From: Nitrosospira sp. Is2
GTDB taxonomy: Bacteria > Pseudomonadota > Gammaproteobacteria > Burkholderiales > Nitrosomonadaceae
DNA: 64,000 nt
NCBI RefSeq assembly: GCF_033095785.1
Contig: NZ_CP137134.1
Span: forward strand, 1,426,001-1,490,000
Direction of reading: 5' to 3'
Shown here: in pieces, positions 56,026 through 64,000 of the stretch
How the letters are laid out: each line of letters begins with the position of its first letter
Numbering within the stretch: the first letter of the stretch is position 1
Made by a program: the position numbers and the translations under genes
The notes under the pieces: model-generated
Told to the model about the DNA's origin: nothing
Databases searched by the model: none
The model's input: only the letters and a program-made list of their open reading frames with translations

Positions 56026-56496
56026 CTAAAGGCGCTCTTCGCCCAGCTTTTCGCGTAGTTCAACAAGAAAGCCTTTCTGCCCCGGATGAATCCGGCGCAC
56101 GGCTTCCGATATTTCGAACCATTCGGCGCGATCCACCTCGGGAAACTCCTTGATTCGCCCCGACCCTGTTGGCCACTCCATGCGGAAAGTATTCGAAACC
56201 AGACTTGCGGGATCCCAATCCGACTCAGCTGCCCAGGCAATGACAAGCTTGCCTCCAGGCTGTTGGCGCTCTGAAAGCGGCAAAAACGGCCCGGCTGGCC
56301 GATTCCCGGTTTCTTCGAAGAACTCGCGTAACGCGGCCTGAAAAGGCTCTTCGCTTTCCTCGTATTCGCCTTTCGCGATTGACCATGCCCCAAGGTCTTT
56401 CTTTGCCCAGAATGGACCGCCCGGGTGGAGAAGCAGCACCTCGAGACAATTGGCTCGTCTGCGGAAGGGGAGAATGCCAGCACTTTTTTTGGGCAT
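56026..56496 (-). CDS. NUDIX hydrolase
   Basis: The 156-residue protein has a full Nudix box: GEYEESEEPFQAALREFFEE followed by TGN, which fits G-x5-E-x7-REUxEExGU. The opening SAGILPFRR and GAWSIAKGEYE are typical of the ADP-ribose/dinucleotide class. It hydrolyses a nucleoside diphosphate linked to another group; the substrate is not clear. It converges with the broken acyltransferase gene. Confidence 0.9.
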   Translation of the reverse strand: MPKKSAGILPFRRRANCLEVLLLHPGGPFWAKKDLGAWSIAKGEYEESEEPFQAALREFFEETGNRPAGPFLPLSERQQPGGKLVIAWAAESDWDPASLVSNTFRMEWPTGSGRIKEFPEVDRAEWFEISEAVRRIHPGQKGFLVELREKLGEERL

Positions 56497-56658
56497 GCAA
56501 AAGGCTCCGTTGGATCAGAGACGGCTTGTCTATCTACCTACGTCAGCGAGAATTGCATCGCGTAAATATACCCCGGACGCTGTCCATCAAATCATATTGG
56601 CTGACGAACTTCGGGCAATATCCTGCGATGACTAAAATTAACCCGGTGTCGACTCCGC

Positions 56659-56691
56659 AAAACAAAAAAAGGATCAGCAATCAGCTAATCC
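56659..56691 (-). terminator. Terminator behind the tRNA-Phe remnant
   Basis: On the minus strand GGATTAGC and GCTGATCC form a stem with one mismatch and a 5-base loop, followed by TTTTTTTGTTTTG. It begins 10 bases after the encoded CCA end, exactly where a tRNA terminator would be. Confidence 0.8.
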
Positions 56692-56700
56692 TTTAATACT

Positions 56701-56747
56701 TGGTGGCCCGGAGTGGAAGGGTGCCACCGACACAAGGATTTCCAGCC
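56701..56747 (-). pseudogene. 3' fragment of a tRNA-Phe gene
   Basis: Read on the minus strand, the segment ends in CCGGGCCACCA, like the acceptor strand, discriminator and CCA of tRNA-Phe. Before it comes GGAAATCCTTGTGTCGGTGG, as in the anticodon 3' arm, variable loop and T-stem. The T-loop reads CACCCTT instead of TTC-type, and no matching 5' acceptor strand is found nearby, so the gene is not functional. A 3' tRNA end of this length is typical of an integration site. tRNA identity is by eye. Confidence 0.6.
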
Positions 56748-57151
56748 GCCCGTCCGCAATCGATTAGTTTCAGCGTATTCAGCTCAGCGAACACCAGGAG
56801 CTAGGGGTGGCAAAACCTCAGTTTACTGTTGTGCAGCTTTTAGCGTCCTCGCCCCAATGGCCGGCGCTGAATCAACCCGAAGCATTCATCTAAGAAACAT
56901 AAATCGTTCGCAGAAAAATTCTGCCCGATATTGACGATCTTTGTTCTAAATTCAAAGAGACTATCATAAGGTAAAGGCTGGTTACGTCCGTTAATTCAAG
57001 GGATGATTCGACCAGGATTCATCGCCACTCTGAGGGATTGATTGCTGCACTACCGCTCCCCTTCGCGTGCTGGAGTTGCCAATAGTTTCTAGGCGGTTGA
57101 GACCCGCGTCAAAGCTGGAGTGGGGCATTATTTTGCTACGGAGGAAAACAA

Positions 57152-58213
57152 ATGAGTGTCAGCAAAACAAGAACGGTTCAAATCAGATGGAACATGACCG
57201 GAGCGTTACTCGCGTGGTGTCTAACCGCCAGTTTAGCGTTTGCGGATGAATGGAGATCGGCCGCAGCGATACCCAAAGGCGCAGAGGAGGTATACGGAAT
57301 CGCTGCAGGCGGCAAGCTATACGTTTTTGGCGGACTCGGGTTGGACTGGAACGCAATGGGGATGGTCATGGAATACGATCCGGGCACCGACATATGGACC
57401 CGCAAGCGCGACATGCCCCGCGGTCTCCATCACGTAGCGCTCGCTGAAGTGAAAGGACGCATTTACATGTTTGGAGGCTTCACTCTGCCGGAGAAAGGCA
57501 AGCCTATGTGGGTTCCGGTCAATGATGCGTGGGAGTATGACCCGCAGGCCGACGCATGGCGTGCGCTTGCGCCACTCCCTGTCGCACGCGGCTCAGCCAA
57601 TGCAATACATATAAACGGTCGTATCCATGTCATTGGGGGCGCCACGCTGCCCGCAGGACTGAAGGAGGAATGGGTCCACCCCTCGCGGAACATCGCCGTC
57701 GGAACGCACGAGGTCTACGATCTGGCATCCAATAGTTGGACAAAGGCCGCAGATATGCCGACCCCTCGAAATCATGCCACAGGCGCTGCAGTAGACAACC
57801 GTATCTATATCATCGGTGGACGAATAGGATCGGTCTTCATCCCCAACGCATTCAATATTGATTTGGTCGAGGAGTACAACCCGGCAAAGGATCAGTGGCA
57901 ATTGCGGACCCCGATGCCGACCCCGCGCAGTGCATCGGCCTGGGGAGTATACGGAGGGCAAATTTACGTGGCGGGTGGCGAGATCCGACATCGGGATATC
58001 TGGGGCACGTACACGGCAGTTGAAGCATTTGATCCGAAGAGTAACAGCTGGATAAGACACTCCCCTATGCCCATGCCCAGGCACGGGTTGGCGGGAGATT
58101 TCATCGGCAATCATTTCCACTTGGTAAGCGGTTCTGTCCAGTCCGGCACGAACGCTTCCGGGCTTATTACAAATACCGATCGACATGACATTCTGGTGAT
58201 CGACCGCAAGTAG
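57152..58213 (+). CDS. Secreted Kelch-repeat protein
   Basis: The 353-residue protein has a signal peptide (end near SLAFADEW) and five to six Kelch motifs. Each has the GG pair and the downstream W, as in GKLYVFGG, GRIYMFGG, GRIHVIGG, NRIYIIGG and GQIYVAGG. They form a beta propeller of about six blades. The start has GGAGG nine bases upstream. Substrate or partner is unknown. A long hairpin follows. Confidence 0.88.
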   Translation: MSVSKTRTVQIRWNMTGALLAWCLTASLAFADEWRSAAAIPKGAEEVYGIAAGGKLYVFGGLGLDWNAMGMVMEYDPGTDIWTRKRDMPRGLHHVALAEVKGRIYMFGGFTLPEKGKPMWVPVNDAWEYDPQADAWRALAPLPVARGSANAIHINGRIHVIGGATLPAGLKEEWVHPSRNIAVGTHEVYDLASNSWTKAADMPTPRNHATGAAVDNRIYIIGGRIGSVFIPNAFNIDLVEEYNPAKDQWQLRTPMPTPRSASAWGVYGGQIYVAGGEIRHRDIWGTYTAVEAFDPKSNSWIRHSPMPMPRHGLAGDFIGNHFHLVSGSVQSGTNASGLITNTDRHDILVIDRK

Positions 58214-58323
58214 CGACTTGGGCCAAGCCCATGCTTACGAGCTGGGGAAATTCAATCCGGGGCCATGGTAAAGGCTGCTGTCAACGCTAGTGGAAAGTGA
58301 AAGGCCGTTAAGCCATCTGATAG

Positions 58324-58356
58324 GGCATTTTCGCATATGCGATATGCGAAAATGCC
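58324..58356. repeat. Perfect 15-bp hairpin
   Basis: GGCATTTTCGCATAT and ATATGCGAAAATGCC are exact complements around a 3-base loop (GCG). The hairpin lies between the convergent Kelch gene and the broken dehydrogenase gene. No T-tract follows. It could be a transcript-end structure, a protein site or a small repeat element. Confidence 0.7.
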
Positions 58357-58423
58357 TATTCTGTGCAGTATTCAAGCACGCTCAAAATTTCCTTCCATTC
58401 ATAGGCGATTGCTTGCTCGGTGA

Positions 58424-59877
58424 TCATAATCCGCACGTGAGCCGTGGGGCCCGCGCTGCAGCGTCTGGGAGAGGCCTATGGCAAACAAGCCCCCATGGCG
58501 GCGAGCCGGAGGGTGCTACATTGATCAACTTCTCATTGACGAATTCACCGAAGCCGAGTTCCGACAGCTCACGGCCGAAGCCTGAATTCTTGACACCGCC
58601 GAAGGGAAGCTGAGCGGACGTCCATACTGGCTGATTTATGAAGACCATACCGCTGTCGATCTTTGCTGCAACCTTGCGGCCACGTTCGATGTCAGCCGTA
58701 AACACCGAGGCACCAAGACCGAATGGAGTCGCGTTTGCCAGGCAAACAGCTTCATTTTCATTTTCGACGACGTGGAAGGAAGCAACTGGACCAAATAACT
58801 CCTGGGCATAGATTGGGTTTTCCTCGCTGATGCCGACCAGTACCGTCGGCTACAAGTAGAAGCCAGGACGAGCGAGCCTTGCACCACCGTACACAACCTT
58901 TCCGCCTTCCTTCCGAGCCAGCTTGATTTGGTCCAAGAGAAGATTTAATGCCTTCTTTGAAGCGAGCGGCCCCAACGTCGTAGCGGGATCATTGGGGTTC
59001 CCTGCCTTCAATAAAGCCAGGCGCTGAACGAAGCCATCCAGGAAAACCTCTCCTCGCTCCTTGCCAATGACAATGATACGTTTTGAACCGACGCAACACT
59101 GCCCCATGTTGAACATCCGACCGAACAAAGCATTATCCAGCGTGGATTCCATGGGCGCGTCTTCAAGCACGATCAGCGGATCACTTCCCCCCAGTTCCAT
59201 TACTGATTTCTTGAGGCTGCGGCCAGCGCGCCCGGCCACCGCCGCACCTGCGCGTTCGCTGCCAGTCAAGGTAACGCCACGGATGCGTGAATCCTCGATC
59301 AATCTTCCGATCTGTTCAATACTGGCAAAAATATTCGTGTACACACCGGGCGGTGCGCCAGCTTCCTCAAAGAGGCGAGCAAAAGCCAGTGCTGACTGGG
59401 GAACGCTCTCCGCGTGCTTGAGAAGCAGCACGTTCCCTACCATCAACTGCGGTCCTGCTACCCTCGCAATCTGGTAGTAGGGGAAGTTCCACGGCTCGAT
59501 GCCGATCAGAACGCCGATCGGCTCGATATGCAGTTCAGCGCCGGGAGATTCGAAAAGCATGCGCGGCTTCAGGTAATTCTCAGCTTTCTTTGCGTAGTAA
59601 TCCAGGATATCGGCAGAAAGGGAGACCTCTGCCCGCGCCTCAGCGATAAGCTTGCCCACTTCTAACGTCAGATAGTGGCTATACTCCTCGCTTTTTTTTC
59701 GCAGGATGGCGGCTGCAGTCGAAATTATCCTGGCACGCTCACCTACCCGGCGCTGCTGCCAATCGTTGCGAAAGCCTTGTGTGCGTTCGCAACTGCAGCC
59801 TCCAAGTCTTCGTCGGAGATATTTGCATAAGTCTTTATCAGTTTGCCTGTTGCAGGATCGATCGTTTGATAAGCCAT
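58424..59877 (-). pseudogene. NAD(P)-dependent aldehyde dehydrogenase, broken
   Basis: The gene starts at ATG 59877 (MAYQTIDPATGKLIKTYAN) with a strong GGAGGC site. The frame is lost near 59771, where adding one base to GCTTTCGC gives KAFRNDWQQRRVG. From there a long frame shows EPWNFPYYQIARVAGP, MELGGSDPLIVL and the catalytic cysteine in NMGQCCVGSK. An in-frame TAG at 58850-58852 (FYL-stop-PTVLVG, where Phe-Glu-Pro is usual) breaks it again before ELFGPVASFHVV. The sequence resembles succinate-semialdehyde dehydrogenases. Two lesions make a pseudogene likely. Confidence 0.88.
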
Positions 59878-60019
59878 ATTGCCTCCATGGTCTTAAAATG
59901 AGTGAACGCCCCGTTTTCCTCTCAGAAAGATCAAAAAGATAAGCGGTGTTCTTTTGCGGTATGTGCGACGTCGAGCTCAAAAGAAATTGGGGCCGTCCAA
60001 CCGGGGACGGCCCCCAGAT

Positions 60020-60499
60020 CTAGCGATCCGCTATTCCTGGAGTAAACGCCAGGTTAACAGGAAGCTTTTCCACCACAGTGTAAGGACTCGCCTTGTTTTC
60101 CTTTACCCATCTCTTCTCAGCTGCAGATTCAAAAGGAGGCGGAATCTCTCCCTGGAGAGACCAAAGATCGAAAGGCGTCTCGTCAATGGAAATCTCCCAA
60201 TCGTAACCTCTGTCCTTTACAAAGGGAGCAATAAGCTCATCGAGCGTTCTCACCCACCATTCCCGCATGACTGGGCCGGGCAGCGTCCTCGCAATGTGAT
60301 CGACCCTGAACCGGACAAATTTGTTATTCGGCTCACCGCCTACAAAGCAGGAGTCCTTGGCTATTTCCTCAAAAATGAAGACTACATAGAACTTCGGGAT
60401 AGGAACGCGTGCATACATACCGGTAATCCTTTCGGATAGATCCTTTTTGTCTTGAGCGGTGTATGCACCGGCCGGATGATAAACTTTCCATAATGGCAT
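60020..60499 (-). CDS. Tautomerase-superfamily protein (cis-CaaD-like)
   Basis: The 159-residue protein begins Met-Pro-Leu-Trp, so Pro1 after Met removal would be the catalytic base of tautomerases. The segment KVYHPAGAYTAQDKKDLSER and FYVVFIFEE resemble the tautomerase group of cis-3-chloroacrylate dehalogenase. The substrate is not known. It lies just upstream of the broken dehydrogenase gene on the same strand and is divergent from the broken LysR gene. It appears intact. Confidence 0.85.
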   Translation of the reverse strand: MPLWKVYHPAGAYTAQDKKDLSERITGMYARVPIPKFYVVFIFEEIAKDSCFVGGEPNNKFVRFRVDHIARTLPGPVMREWWVRTLDELIAPFVKDRGYDWEISIDETPFDLWSLQGEIPPPFESAAEKRWVKENKASPYTVVEKLPVNLAFTPGIADR

Positions 60500-60532
60500 G
60501 TTTTTTCTCCAAATTATTTAATCTGTTACCCA

Positions 60533-60571
60533 CTTGCTAATTGCAAGCGGGCAGTCCAAGCATAAGCTTGG
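60533..60571. promoter_or_regulatory. Two palindromes in the LysR-tautomerase intergenic region
   Basis: CTTGCTAATTGCAAG (60533-60547) contains T-N11-A, the LysR box form. CCAAGCATAAGCTTGG (60556-60571) is a second perfect palindrome. Their centres are about 23 bp apart, near two helical turns. They fit recognition and activation sites for the divergent LysR gene, now broken. Confidence 0.65.
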
Positions 60572-60640
60572 GACGGAAAGGCGGGTAGTCTGCTAAATTA
60601 GCTAGCAGAGTTTTATTTTTGGAACGATGAGGTAGTCCCG

Positions 60641-61545
60641 GTGCAAGATTTGAATGACCTCTACTACTACGTCCAAGCTGTGGATCATGGCGGCTTTGCT
60701 CCGGCAGGCCGGGCGCTGGGTATACCGAAATCGAAGCTTAGCCGCCGCATCGCCAAGCTGGAAGAGCGGCTCGGCGTCCGCCTGATCCAGCGTTCGACAC
60801 GCCACTTTGTAGTTACCGAAGCCGGGCAGACCTATTACATGCATTGCAAGGCGATGCTCGTAGAAGCTGAGGCGGCCCAGGAAGCGGTAGACACGCTAAA
60901 AGCCGAACCCCGCGGCGTAATCCGCATGACATGCCCACTACCCCTAGTGCATGCGTATGTGGGAGTGATGCTGGCCGATTTCATGATGCGCTATCCGCAC
61001 GTCACGGTGCACATGGAGGCAACCAACCGGCGTGTCGATCTGGTCAGCGATTCGGTGGACGTCGCCCTTCGTGTGCGACCGCCGCCTTTGCAGGACAGTG
61101 ATCTGGTCATGCGCGTCCTGGCTGAGCCGGATCAATGCCTCGTGGCCGGCCCTGCGCTTGTCTCGCAGCTCGGCTTCCCTACTGACCCCTCTGCCTGAGC
61201 AACTGGCCAAGCATGGGCCTGGGAACCCCGCAGCAAACCCATCGGTGGGTGCTGTATGGGCCCGATAGCGCACTAGCAACCCTTCATCACACGCCACGCT
61301 TCGTGACGACCGACATGATTGCGTTAAGAAATGCCGCTGTGGCCGGCGTCGGTGTGGTGCAGCTGCCGGTGGTCATGGCACGAGACCAGTTGGCGGCTGG
61401 TTTATTGGTCAGGCTGGTGCCCGACTGGGCGCCGCGCCGCGAAATCGTTCATGCGGTATTTCCATCTCGCCGCGGTCTTCTGCCATCTGTGCGGGCGTTA
61501 ATTGATTTTCTCGCAGAGCGTTTCGACATCGTGCATGAGGACTAG
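60641..61545 (+). pseudogene. LysR-family regulator, frameshifted
   Basis: The first part starts at GTG 60641 (QDLNDLYYYVQAVDHGGF) with the helix-turn-helix region, and ends at TGA 61196-61198. The next frame continues the effector domain (LSNWPSMGLGTPQQTHRW to the end at 61545). Adding one base near 61195 (GCCTG to GCCCTG) joins both into about 301 residues, the family size. It would have regulated the divergent tautomerase and dehydrogenase genes. Confidence 0.88.
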
Positions 61546-61910
61546 GCTAACTTAAGAACACTACCGAGCCCCTGTCGTTTTCAGTATTGTTCGTGCCAAC
61601 CACGCCAAAGTCGGCCGAGGATGAGGTGGTCTACTTGCTAGGGCTGGCGGACCGGGAGGAAGCGCAAAAAGCGGTGCAGATTCTATTTTAGGTTTTAAAG
61701 TTGAGCAGACAATTGGACGTTGGTACACCTGTCACTAGGTAGGGTTATTTCTGTTTTATAGCCGGATCGAATACAAGTGAAAGGTCAAAGGTGGCCTTGG
61801 CTTGTAGACGGCTGGTATTATTCGCGCCTGCCAGGAACCAATCGCGGCCTTTGCGTTTTTGTTATTAGCATCATCCGCCTTCCAAACTTCAGCATTTCTA
61901 TGTTTCGATA
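61546..61910. other. Intergenic region with a possible gene remnant
   Basis: About 365 bases. Bases 61593-61691 code in one frame for SAEDEVVYLLGLADREEA and a short tail; a few more residues are open upstream. It reads like the end of a protein but has no start or recognisable family, so it may be a remnant. Confidence 0.35.
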
Positions 61911-62345
61911 TCAGGTCACCACTGGCAGCTCGTTCCAGTCTCCCGTGTAGTTGGGACCATTGAAGCTGCGCCGCATGGACCAAGAGCGGTCAACTCCCTC
62001 TGACGCGAGGTGAATGGTGCTGCGCTGGTATTTGCGGTTGATACGGTCCACAGTATCCATTAGCCTGCCTGACTTGTTCCTGCTTGATGAGTATGCAAAC
62101 AGGTCTGTCTGCTGACCTTCTTCTGCGCCAGTTCAGACAGCATGACTCCCGCTTTCTGGTAAGAGACTCCTGGCTGATACATTAGGCGCTCGCCCATCCA
62201 TTCCCCATCCACATCCGCAATGACTATATTGGATGACTTGGGCTTGATTGAGCGATCCACGATCAATCAAGTCCCATCAAAGATGCCTGCCTCGACCATG
62301 GAATCGCCTTTGACGGTGAAGAAGAACGTGGCCCATGAATTGGCA
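61911..62345 (-). pseudogene. umuD-umuC remnant with internal deletion
   Basis: On the minus strand the segment begins with UmuD protease sequence (VKGDSMVEAGIFDG, stop, LIVDRSIKPKSSNIVIADVDG). It then passes directly into the C-terminal part of UmuC (PGVSYQKAGVMLSELAQKK). After a frameshift follow DLFAYSSSRNKSG, RLMDTVDRINRKYQ and WNELPVVT, ending at TGA 61911. Most of UmuC is gone. UmuD and UmuC form DNA polymerase V in SOS mutagenesis. Here both are dead, while the ImuB/DnaE2 system at the other end of the window is intact. Confidence 0.85.
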
Positions 62346-62595
62346 ATGAGCGGTCATTGAGGACGAGCGTCTTCTGCTCATAATCCTGCGCCAATACCCA
62401 CACTGATTCTCAGGTGTACCTCAGGACAGTAGAAATTACTGCTGAGTTAGCTACAATCCCGAGCTATGTAGGCCCCAGCGCGTGCGTTGCCAGCCAAACA
62501 ATAAAGATGGCAGAAGAGTACCGCCTTAAATTCCGGTTTGCTGGCGCGAAGTAACTGAAAAGAACATTGATCGAACGTCCAGAAGCAACGAGATT

Positions 62596-64000
62596 ATGCC
62601 TAAACCTCATTTGAACACCATTTTATACGGCCCTCCTGGAACCGGCAAAACCTACACAACGATAGAGTCGGCTTTGGAGATTCTCGCCCCCGAATTTTTA
62701 GCGGCTCATAAAAAGCAAGGGGGGGAAAGGGCGGCACTGAAGAAACGCTTCGACGATCTGGTTAGCAGCGGCGATGTGCGGTTTGTAACATTTCACCAGA
62801 GCTTTAGTTACGAGGATTTTGTCGAAGGCCTTACAGCAAAAAATGACGAGAACGGCAAAGTGCAGTTTGAACTCGTGGATGGCGTATTCAAGACTATTTG
62901 CACTGCTGCCGTAGCACGAGTGACTCAGCAGGCTGAAGCTCCCATAGATCTCCGAGGGCGGCGGATCTGGAAGATGTCGCTTGGCAATACCCAGGGCGTC
63001 GATGCTTATATCTACGATGAATGCATTAAACAGGGTTACGCCCTCCTGGGCTATGGTGGAACAATTGATTTTTCCGGCTGCAAAAGCCGAGACGAGGTGC
63101 GCGAGCGGTTTAAGGCTGCGGGGGAGGTTCTACCCACCGATTCGTACGCAATCACTGCAGTGGCAACCTTCCTCCTGAAAATCAAACGAGGCGACATACT
63201 CGTCGTCAGCGAGGGTAATTCGAAGTTTCGCGCCATTGGGGAGGTGACGGGTGATTACGTTTGCGTGAAGAGAGACGAGCAAGGAGACGAGTATGGTCAA
63301 TGCCGCCGTGTATCTTGGTTACGCGTCTACAACCCTGCATCGCCCCTAGATCAGTTGATGATTAGCCAATTTAGTCAAATGACCCTCTATGAACTTAGAG
63401 CCACGGCCATTGATATGGTTAAGTTGGAGAAATTGCTGGCCGCGACCGCGTCCACCCCAATCAATTCCGCTACTGATACGCTCTTTCAAGTTGGGGAGCG
63501 TCTTGGCGGCTATCTCGTCCGCAGAGCAACTTCGGAAGTCGTTGAGCTAGAGAAGCCTAATGGCAAGTATTTGCCCTTTACAATTGACTTTTTAGAGACC
63601 TTAGCGAGCTATGTACGTCAGGGCAAGCTAAATATCAAAGACATTCGCGAGAAGCGCGTTTTTGACAAGGTACCAGATACCCAGCTTGAGCCCTACCTTG
63701 TAAACGGATATTACAGTGTGCTACCCCCTCTGGTTGAGCGGCTTTGTGGCAGGGCGAAAATAGGCGCCGCGCAGAGCCTGATAGGTGGGGAGGCGACCAT
63801 AGGTACCGAGGTCACGAACGCGAAGGTGCTTATCATCGATGAGATCAATCGAGGCAATGTGTCCCGTATCTTTGGTGAGCTGATTACACTGATCGAGCCG
63901 TCCAAGCGTCAGGGTAACGATGAGGCGCTGGAAGTCATCCTACCCTATTCGAAAAAGCGCTTTAGCGTTCCGAATAATGTTTATTTAATTGGCACTATGA
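62596..64000 (+). CDS. McrB-type AAA+ restriction protein with inserted reader-like domain, 3' end cut off
   Basis: The frame runs from ATG 62596 beyond the window end (468 residues seen). Walker A is YGPPGTGKTY (Lys18). Walker B is LIIDEINRGN (Asp415, Glu416). The last residues, YLIGTM, are the start of the sensor segment of McrB. Between the two Walker motifs, residues about 118-240 (WKMSLGNTQG, ALLGYGGTIDFSGCKSR, RAIGEVTGDY) look like an EVE/PUA-type domain. McrB proteins use NTP-driven loops with the nuclease McrC to cut modified DNA; in such proteins EVE-type domains read modified bases. The domain name is recalled by pattern, so it is tentative. Confidence 0.8.
   Translation, partial: MPKPHLNTILYGPPGTGKTYTTIESALEILAPEFLAAHKKQGGERAALKKRFDDLVSSGDVRFVTFHQSFSYEDFVEGLTAKNDENGKVQFELVDGVFKTICTAAVARVTQQAEAPIDLRGRRIWKMSLGNTQGVDAYIYDECIKQGYALLGYGGTIDFSGCKSRDEVRERFKAAGEVLPTDSYAITAVATFLLKIKRGDILVVSEGNSKFRAIGEVTGDYVCVKRDEQGDEYGQCRRVSWLRVYNPASPLDQLMISQFSQMTLYELRATAIDMVKLEKLLAATASTPINSATDTLFQVGERLGGYLVRRATSEVVELEKPNGKYLPFTIDFLETLASYVRQGKLNIKDIREKRVFDKVPDTQLEPYLVNGYYSVLPPLVERLCGRAKIGAAQSLIGGEATIGTEVTNAKVLIIDEINRGNVSRIFGELITLIEPSKRQGNDEALEVILPYSKKRFSVPNNVYLIGTM

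Larger units (their letters stand above)
56497..57151. other. Intergenic region carrying a tRNA remnant
   Basis: About 650 bases between the NUDIX gene and the Kelch gene. It holds the terminator and tRNA-Phe 3' remnant described separately. The rest shows no supported gene. The Kelch gene has a GGAGG site at its right edge. Confidence 0.55.

Noticed and set aside
56701..56790. A complete tRNA-Phe gene
   Set aside because: No 5' acceptor strand pairs with CCGGGCC nearby and the T-loop lacks the TTC element, so only a 3' remnant is supported.
58850..58852. In-frame TAG in the dehydrogenase read through as a coded residue
   Set aside because: A separate frameshift breaks the same gene, and RF1, which reads UAG, is encoded in this window.
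62427..62441. CAGTAGAAATTACTG palindrome as a possible SOS box of the umuD remnant
   Set aside because: It fits neither CTGT-N8-ACAG nor the GAAC-N4-GTTC form found at 1287, so a LexA role is not supported.
1..64000. CRISPR arrays, complete insertion sequences, rRNA
   Set aside because: No regularly spaced repeats, transposase motifs or rRNA-like sequence were noticed by reading.

Overview
The window looks like chromosomal DNA from a betaproteobacterium of the ammonia-oxidizing Nitrosomonadaceae, most likely Nitrosospira-like. This is inferred from the gene set: an ImuA-ImuB-DnaE2 mutasome, UbiC-UbiA-UbiD, separate purM and purN, EpsA with a PEP-CTERM protein, and a CADD-type pABA enzyme as known from Nitrosomonas. 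No amo or hao genes lie in the window, so the genus is not proven.

Layout. 1-1.2 kb: the end of a secreted beta-propeller protein and a good terminator. 1.3-7.4 kb: an SOS mutagenesis operon (LexA-like repressor, imuA, imuB, dnaE2) whose promoter carries two LexA-type operators 22 bp apart. 7.5-12 kb: a membrane spermidine-synthase-like protein, a 24-cysteine protein and a short RTX protein. 12-15 kb: an ATP-grasp/HAD fusion and a probable HEPN/zinc-ribbon protein. 15-24.6 kb, minus strand: ubiC-ubiA-ubiD, then exonuclease-ligase-helicase-PdeM, the four-gene ligase-associated repair operon. 25-54 kb: mostly housekeeping genes (btuC-like permease, hda, purM, purN, rsmB, mscS, thiD-thiE-hemL, cytochrome c4, map-glnD, metE/metR, CADD, grxD, prmC-prfA-hemA), ending with epsA and a PEP-CTERM protein.

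54.8-64 kb is different. An acyltransferase, an aldehyde dehydrogenase, a LysR regulator and a umuD/umuC remnant are all broken. The first three each read through if a single lost base is restored. A 3'-terminal tRNA-Phe fragment with its terminator lies at 56.7 kb. The window ends inside an McrB-type AAA+ restriction ATPase with a modified-base-reader-like domain inserted between Walker A and Walker B. This end looks like a decaying island beside a type IV restriction locus.

Regulation visible in the sequence: LexA-type operators (1287-1323), a MetR box between metE and metR (46145-46157), and two palindromes between the LysR remnant and a tautomerase (60533-60571). No CRISPR array, complete tRNA, rRNA or intact insertion sequence was seen.
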